Shown in pieces: positions 60,351 to 64,000 of a stretch of 64,000 nt of DNA. The position numbers and the translations under genes were made by a program. This DNA is from Isoperla grammatica (Eukaryota > Arthropoda > Insecta > Plecoptera > Perlodidae): contig OX246746.1 in the NCBI GenBank assembly GCA_945910005.1, positions 37,830,339 to 37,894,338 of the forward strand, in the 5' to 3' direction. Position 1 is the first letter of the stretch; the number at the start of each line of letters is the position of its first letter. The notes beneath the pieces are model-generated. The model made no database searches. It was not told the DNA's origin and saw only the letters and a program-made list of their open reading frames with translations.

Positions 60351-61574
60351 CTGGAACAACAACACAATACTCATACATAGAAGTCATTCTTTATGCTGTC
60401 ATCATGATATGCTGGCAACGATGCTAAGCGAGACGGTGAGTGGGTCATAATAACTTGCACATACTTGAGTCAAGTGCAATAAATCCAAACATCACTGAGA
60501 ATTTGGTGAAATAATCCCACTCAACAAACAATCTGTACTCGAAAACCACCGACAACAGTTTTGCCTGTGACAGACTAATCATAGACTAATCAGACTAATA
60601 ATTATTCCTCTAGCACCCGCTGAAACATAATTATGGCCCCGCTACTGCGACTCCATAATCGTTTGAACGAGACGGCGTGAATGGGGGCAAAGGAAGCGCT
60701 TGACTTTTCAGACGAGTGTAGTTTTAACGTATCAATCTTCAGTTTGAAATCCCGGTGCGTTCTCAAGCGAAGAGCGGCCAAAATTGTGACCGGAAAAGCA
60801 ACGGAATGCTACGAACCAGGCGTATTGGTCAACTAAAGAAGCTTACGGAATACTAAGGTCGGGCTAGTCAAACCCGGAAGACCTTACGGCATACAACCTG
60901 AAAGTGCATTCTTGTTCTTATTATTGTTCTCGGTATTTATAACGGTGGCGAGAGCAATCCTGCGTTGGCGGCTCCTGTTTTTACCTCTTTAAGTCTCTGT
61001 TATTGCTGGAGAAACTCAGTGTTGGGGTAAGTTCCTAGAAAATGAACCTAGTTCCAGTTTCCGTTCCTCGTAAGAAAAAAAGGAATTTTTTTTCAATTCC
61101 AAGTTCCTCTAAAAGAAAAGGAACTAAATTGCTTTCCAAGTTCCTTTCAAAATGGAACTGTTTCTAAAGAGTTCCTTCCTGCATCAAACATTTTCCTTTC
61201 GATCTTTCCAAGCAAGTTACTGCTTAGTATCTGACTTTATGCATAAAACCAAGGGTTTGCAAAGAACGTATACAATATATGGTTGAGATTTGGAGGAATC
61301 AAAATTAGGATGATTGTTTTAATAATCTGAGTGAAACAATGCAATTAAGATTGCCCGTTTCCGTCTTTTGGAAGTAAACTACGTTTTGGCTCTTTCATCC
61401 TTTAAGTTTGTATCGACAAGAACTTGTAAAAATAAGTTACAGTTCCCGGAAAATTGAAACTAAGACGTTCGTCAGTTCTTGGCTCAAAAAAGGAACGGAA
61501 CTAGACATATCCGTTCCTACCCAACACTGGAGAAACTGGAGTGAGAACAATACATCGAGACCATTACTAATTAC
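60351..61574 (-). other. LCCH3-like intron holding a hAT MITE
   Basis: Between donor CCAG|GTAATT (61574) and acceptor at 60352. Apart from the hAT MITE at 61017-61529 nothing was recognised. Confidence 0.8.
61017..61529. mobile_element. hAT MITE (513 bp) with exact target duplication
   Basis: Starts CAGTGTTGGGGTAAG and ends CCTACCCAACACTG. The octamer gagaaact is duplicated exactly at 61009-61016 and 61530-61537. The interior repeats GGAACT/AGTTCC motifs in both orientations. It ends 38 bp from the neighbouring exon's splice donor. Confidence 0.9.
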
Positions 61575-61796
61575 CTGGAGTTTTCTTCTCCTCCGCTTCT
61601 TTGGTCTTCTTAGTCTTCTTCTTGGCGCGGGCTCCCCAGTAGGTATAGTTGACTGCGGCGTATTCCAATAGAGCGGCGAACACGAAAACAAAGCACATCA
61701 CAAGGTAGATGTCGATAGCCTTCACGTAGGATATGCGAGGGAGAGAACTCCGGACACCAGTGCTGATAGTGGTCATTGTCAGGACGGTGGTGATTC
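61575..61796 (-). CDS. Lcch3: GABA-gated channel beta-type subunit (LCCH3-like), M2-M3 exon
   Basis: Acceptor GGTTCTGGTTCCAG (61798-61797), donor CCAG|GTAATT. The exon encodes the M2 pore helix ([19 protein letters not shown]), the M2-M3 linker, M3 ([19 protein letters not shown]), AAVNYTYWG and the start of a Lys/Glu-rich cytoplasmic loop. It begins exactly after the Gly of VALG, so the intron splits M2 from its cytoplasmic entrance. The match to arthropod LCCH3 is near identity as far as I remember that sequence. Confidence 0.96.
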
Positions 61797-63115
61797 CTGG
61801 AACCAGAACCACACACAATTTAGCATGCCTATTTTTTTTTTCCTATGATTCCTTCCAATCTTTTTCCAATGATATGTTTCGTTTGAGCGTCTTCGACAAA
61901 TTAGGTATAGGGTGTGAGGAGTAGGATTGCCCACATTCTGTAATAGAATTCGGGACGGTGTTACTCTTTTGCAAAATGGTAGGGGATCACGCCTTTAACC
62001 ATCCACACAAGGCTTATTTTGTTTTATTTTTATTTTCGGATACGATTTTAGTTGGTAATTATCGTTGAAAACCTGACGATTGTACTAGAGTTTATACTGG
62101 TTAGTTAGTTTATAGAATTTGGATGAAATTAGCAAACTAGAATTGAGAAAACCCTCAATTTGAATTGGGCTGCACACCACAAATACATTATTGAACAAAT
62201 TCTTCAAAATCTTTCAGTAATTTAATAAATAAAACATATTTGTACATCTCTATTAAACTTTATGTGTAGTGAAAGTGACATTTTTAAGTTTGACGATTCA
62301 GTAGAGTATGCTCTCCTGATTGAGGTAATTCCGACGTCAGGACAAAGTTGTCATTATCAGAATTGTCCTGATGGAGTCAGTACGGTTGGCATCCCCACTC
62401 GGAGCATTTGAGCATTCACTTTCCAGTTGTAGTCTTGAATGCAAATAAATAGTTCAAAATTCAAAATGAAATAATTTCCTGCCTATTTACGTATGCATAA
62501 AAGACTGCCAAAATAGGAGTAGGGATTTATGAAGTTTGGATACATTGATTACAAGGTACGACCTTACAGGACTCAATCAATCAATCAATCAATCTCACTT
62601 TTCATAATGGGCCCGAACAAACCAGTAAGTGCCAAAATGAGAAAATATTAATTTAAAAACACAAAATAAGATGGACATATTTTCTTACTTCCTTCAATCG
62701 AGAATGACACCAAACAATATTTGGAATCAGCTTTCCGTCGAAAAATCCAACAAGCTCGTATATGTTGCCCACAATTTAAATCTACTGGAACCGGCAAGAC
62801 AGGGCCAACATTTCGATTAAACAAACATTTTTTATTTAAATCACCACATTAGTAGCACATCTAAAATACACATTTTTTCTGCCAAGATTTACGGGAAATT
62901 AATATCGTTTTTTTGTAACTTGAAATGTAATATAGTATCATTGCAATTTTATTTTATAGAAGTGCTTATAAAACAAAATTTTATTATGCCCAATAATTAT
63001 TTTCACCTTTAAAGTATGCTCCAAATTGCTCGTGCTCAAGAATATTCCCCAAAAGAAAAGTCTCCAGCATTTTACATGTCTACGAATAAGAGTATTGTTA
63101 CAGCAGAGCGCTGTA
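61797..63115 (-). other. LCCH3-like intron, array-free part
   Basis: AT-rich intron sequence between the 72-bp array and the M2-M3 exon. A (CAAT)n run occurs at about 62575-62593. Confidence 0.7.
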
Positions 63116-63652
63116 GCCGTTGTTTTACCTAGTGCTACCCGAGCGCTTGTGCTTATAGCTGAAGTGACCTCTTATGACCTTGATCATGCCGTTGTTTTAC
63201 CTAGTGCTACCCGAGCGCTTGTGCTTATAGCTGAAGTGACCTCTTATGACCTTGATCATGCCGTTGTTTTACCTAGTGCTACCCGAGCGCTTGTGCTTAT
63301 AGCTGAAGTGACCTCTAATGACCTTGATCATGCCGTTGTTTTACCTAGTGCTACCCGAGCGCTTGTGCTTATAGCTGAAGTGACCTCTTATGACCTTGAT
63401 CATGCCGTTGTTTTACCTAGTGCTACCCGAGCGCTTGTGCTTATAGCTGAAGTGACCTCTAATGACCTTGATCATGCCGTTGTTTTACCTAGTGCTACCC
63501 GAGCGCTTGTGCTTATAGCTGAAGTGACCTCTAATGACCTTGATCATGCCGTTGTTTTACCTAGTGCTACCCGAGCGCTTGTGCTTATAGCTGAAGTGAC
63601 CTCTAATGACCTTGATCATGCCGTTGTTTTACCTAGTGCTACCCGAGCGCTT
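63116..63652 (-). repeat. 72-bp minisatellite made from an exon/5' splice site
   Basis: GCCGTTGTTTTACCTAG recurs at 63116, 63188, 63260, 63332, 63404, 63476, 63548 and 63620. The last is the genuine exon-intron border of the M1-M2 exon. Each unit, read on the minus strand, contains 23 exon bases (CACAAGCGCTCGGGTAGCAC then TAG), the donor GTAAAAC and 49 intron bases. Units are identical apart from one T/A site (CTTATGAC or CTAATGAC). The plus-strand open frame over the array exists only because 72 is a multiple of three. Confidence 0.97.
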
Positions 63653-63917
63653 GTGGCCTCGTGGTTGATCCAGAACGAAACCCATGACAACATCACGATC
63701 AGGATAGATGGCAAGTAGGTTTGGAACACGAAGTAACCTATGTTCCGTTGCAGCTTGAAGGAGAGGGATAGTCTCTGATAGTTGCCGGTTGCCAACCGTT
63801 CCTTGCGGTCGTTCGTCTCGTAGCCGATGATCGTGAACTGTGGCAACTCCGCCTCCTCAACCCCGCGCACAGGTGTCTCCTTCCAGTACATGACAACATC
63901 CGACACAGTGTAGCCGT
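63633..63917 (-). CDS. Lcch3: GABA-gated channel beta-type subunit (LCCH3-like), M1 exon
   Basis: Acceptor GTGTGTTTCAG (63919-63918) to donor CTAG|GTAAAA (63632). The exon encodes [11 protein letters not shown], the pre-M1 strand [28 protein letters not shown], the M1 helix ([14 protein letters not shown]) and the M1-M2 segment [10 protein letters not shown], which forms the intracellular mouth of the pore. Upstream exons (ligand-binding domain, signal peptide) lie beyond the window. LCCH3 assembles with RDL or GRD subunits in Drosophila. Both ends of this exon are duplicated in the flanking introns. Confidence 0.96.
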
Positions 63918-64000
63918 CTGAAACACACACACTCGCAATGCTAAAACCACATAAATAACTACGATGTGGTATAAACACACACAGTGCAGCCGTCTGAAAC
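63906..64000 (-). repeat. Duplicated 3' splice site region of the M1 exon
   Basis: CAGTGTAGCCGTCTGAAAC (63906-63924) recurs as CAGTGCAGCCGTCTGAAAC at 63982-64000, 76 bp away. On the minus strand this is an extra GTTTCAG acceptor with the first dozen exon bases, upstream of the real one. The window ends inside this second copy. Confidence 0.85.

Noticed and set aside
59878..60450. Plus-strand open frames over 60072-60450
   Set aside because: They are antisense shadows of the conserved LCCH3-like last exon.
63026..63718. 230-codon plus-strand open frame with perfect 24-residue repeats
   Set aside because: It is the antisense of the 72-bp splice-site array and the M1-M2 exon. The frame is open only because 72 is divisible by three.

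Overview
The window is animal nuclear DNA: AT-rich, with long introns, sparse coding sequence, many microsatellites and minisatellites, and several transposon classes. Two real genes are recognisable, both on the minus strand. The first is a membrane adenylate cyclase of the ADCY9 / Drosophila Ac13E type (four coding exons between 37921 and 28347). The second is a beta-type GABA-gated channel subunit of the LCCH3 type (three 3'-terminal exons between 63917 and 59878, running off the right edge). The LCCH3-like exons resemble the arthropod protein so closely in M1-M3 and in the cytoplasmic loop that I favour an arthropod. A large-genome crustacean is possible, but that is inference. A short palindromic motif, TAGGCCTA, is scattered through the window.

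Layout. 1-4.8 kb: a young Gypsy LTR retrotransposon on the minus strand with an intact 1228-codon gag-pol frame, a perfect polypurine tract and a 5-bp target duplication. Its 5' end is deleted, and it sits inside a small ORF resembling the start of hAT-derived ZBED-type proteins. 5-21 kb: gene-poor, with a palindromic element carrying a 64-bp tandem array and hammerhead-like ends (16.3-17.2 kb). 21.2-24.7 kb: a probable 3.5-kb hAT-type element holding two minisatellites and nested MITEs. 26.8-27.4 kb: a hAT MITE with a perfect 8-bp target duplication; a longer copy lies at 43.7-44.8 kb. 28.3-37.9 kb: the adenylate cyclase. Its largest intron carries a 200-N gap, a frameshifted Gypsy integrase with an LTR-like tail, and a Tigger-like element. 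At least one conserved cyclase exon (end of C1a/C1b) is not visible. 40-46 kb: hAT-like elements and simple repeats. 48.2-49.6 kb: a Penelope-like element whose endonuclease half and reverse transcriptase half point in opposite directions. 50.6-50.95 kb: three tandem copies of an axonemal dynein heavy chain exon edge. 54.2-55.7 kb: a 1.5-kb minisatellite. 59.3-64 kb: the 3' part of the LCCH3-like gene.

The most unusual signal is a set of tandem arrays built from splice junctions. Next to the LCCH3 M1-M2 exon, a 72-bp unit containing the last 23 exon bases plus the 5' splice site is repeated seven times into the intron, after the genuine junction. The other end of the same exon shows a second copy of its 3' splice site 76 bp upstream. 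The dynein exon and its acceptor are likewise repeated three times. These arrays give the splicing machinery multiple identical decoy sites, and in LCCH3 they would allow phase-neutral micro-exons that re-encode the start of the pore helix.
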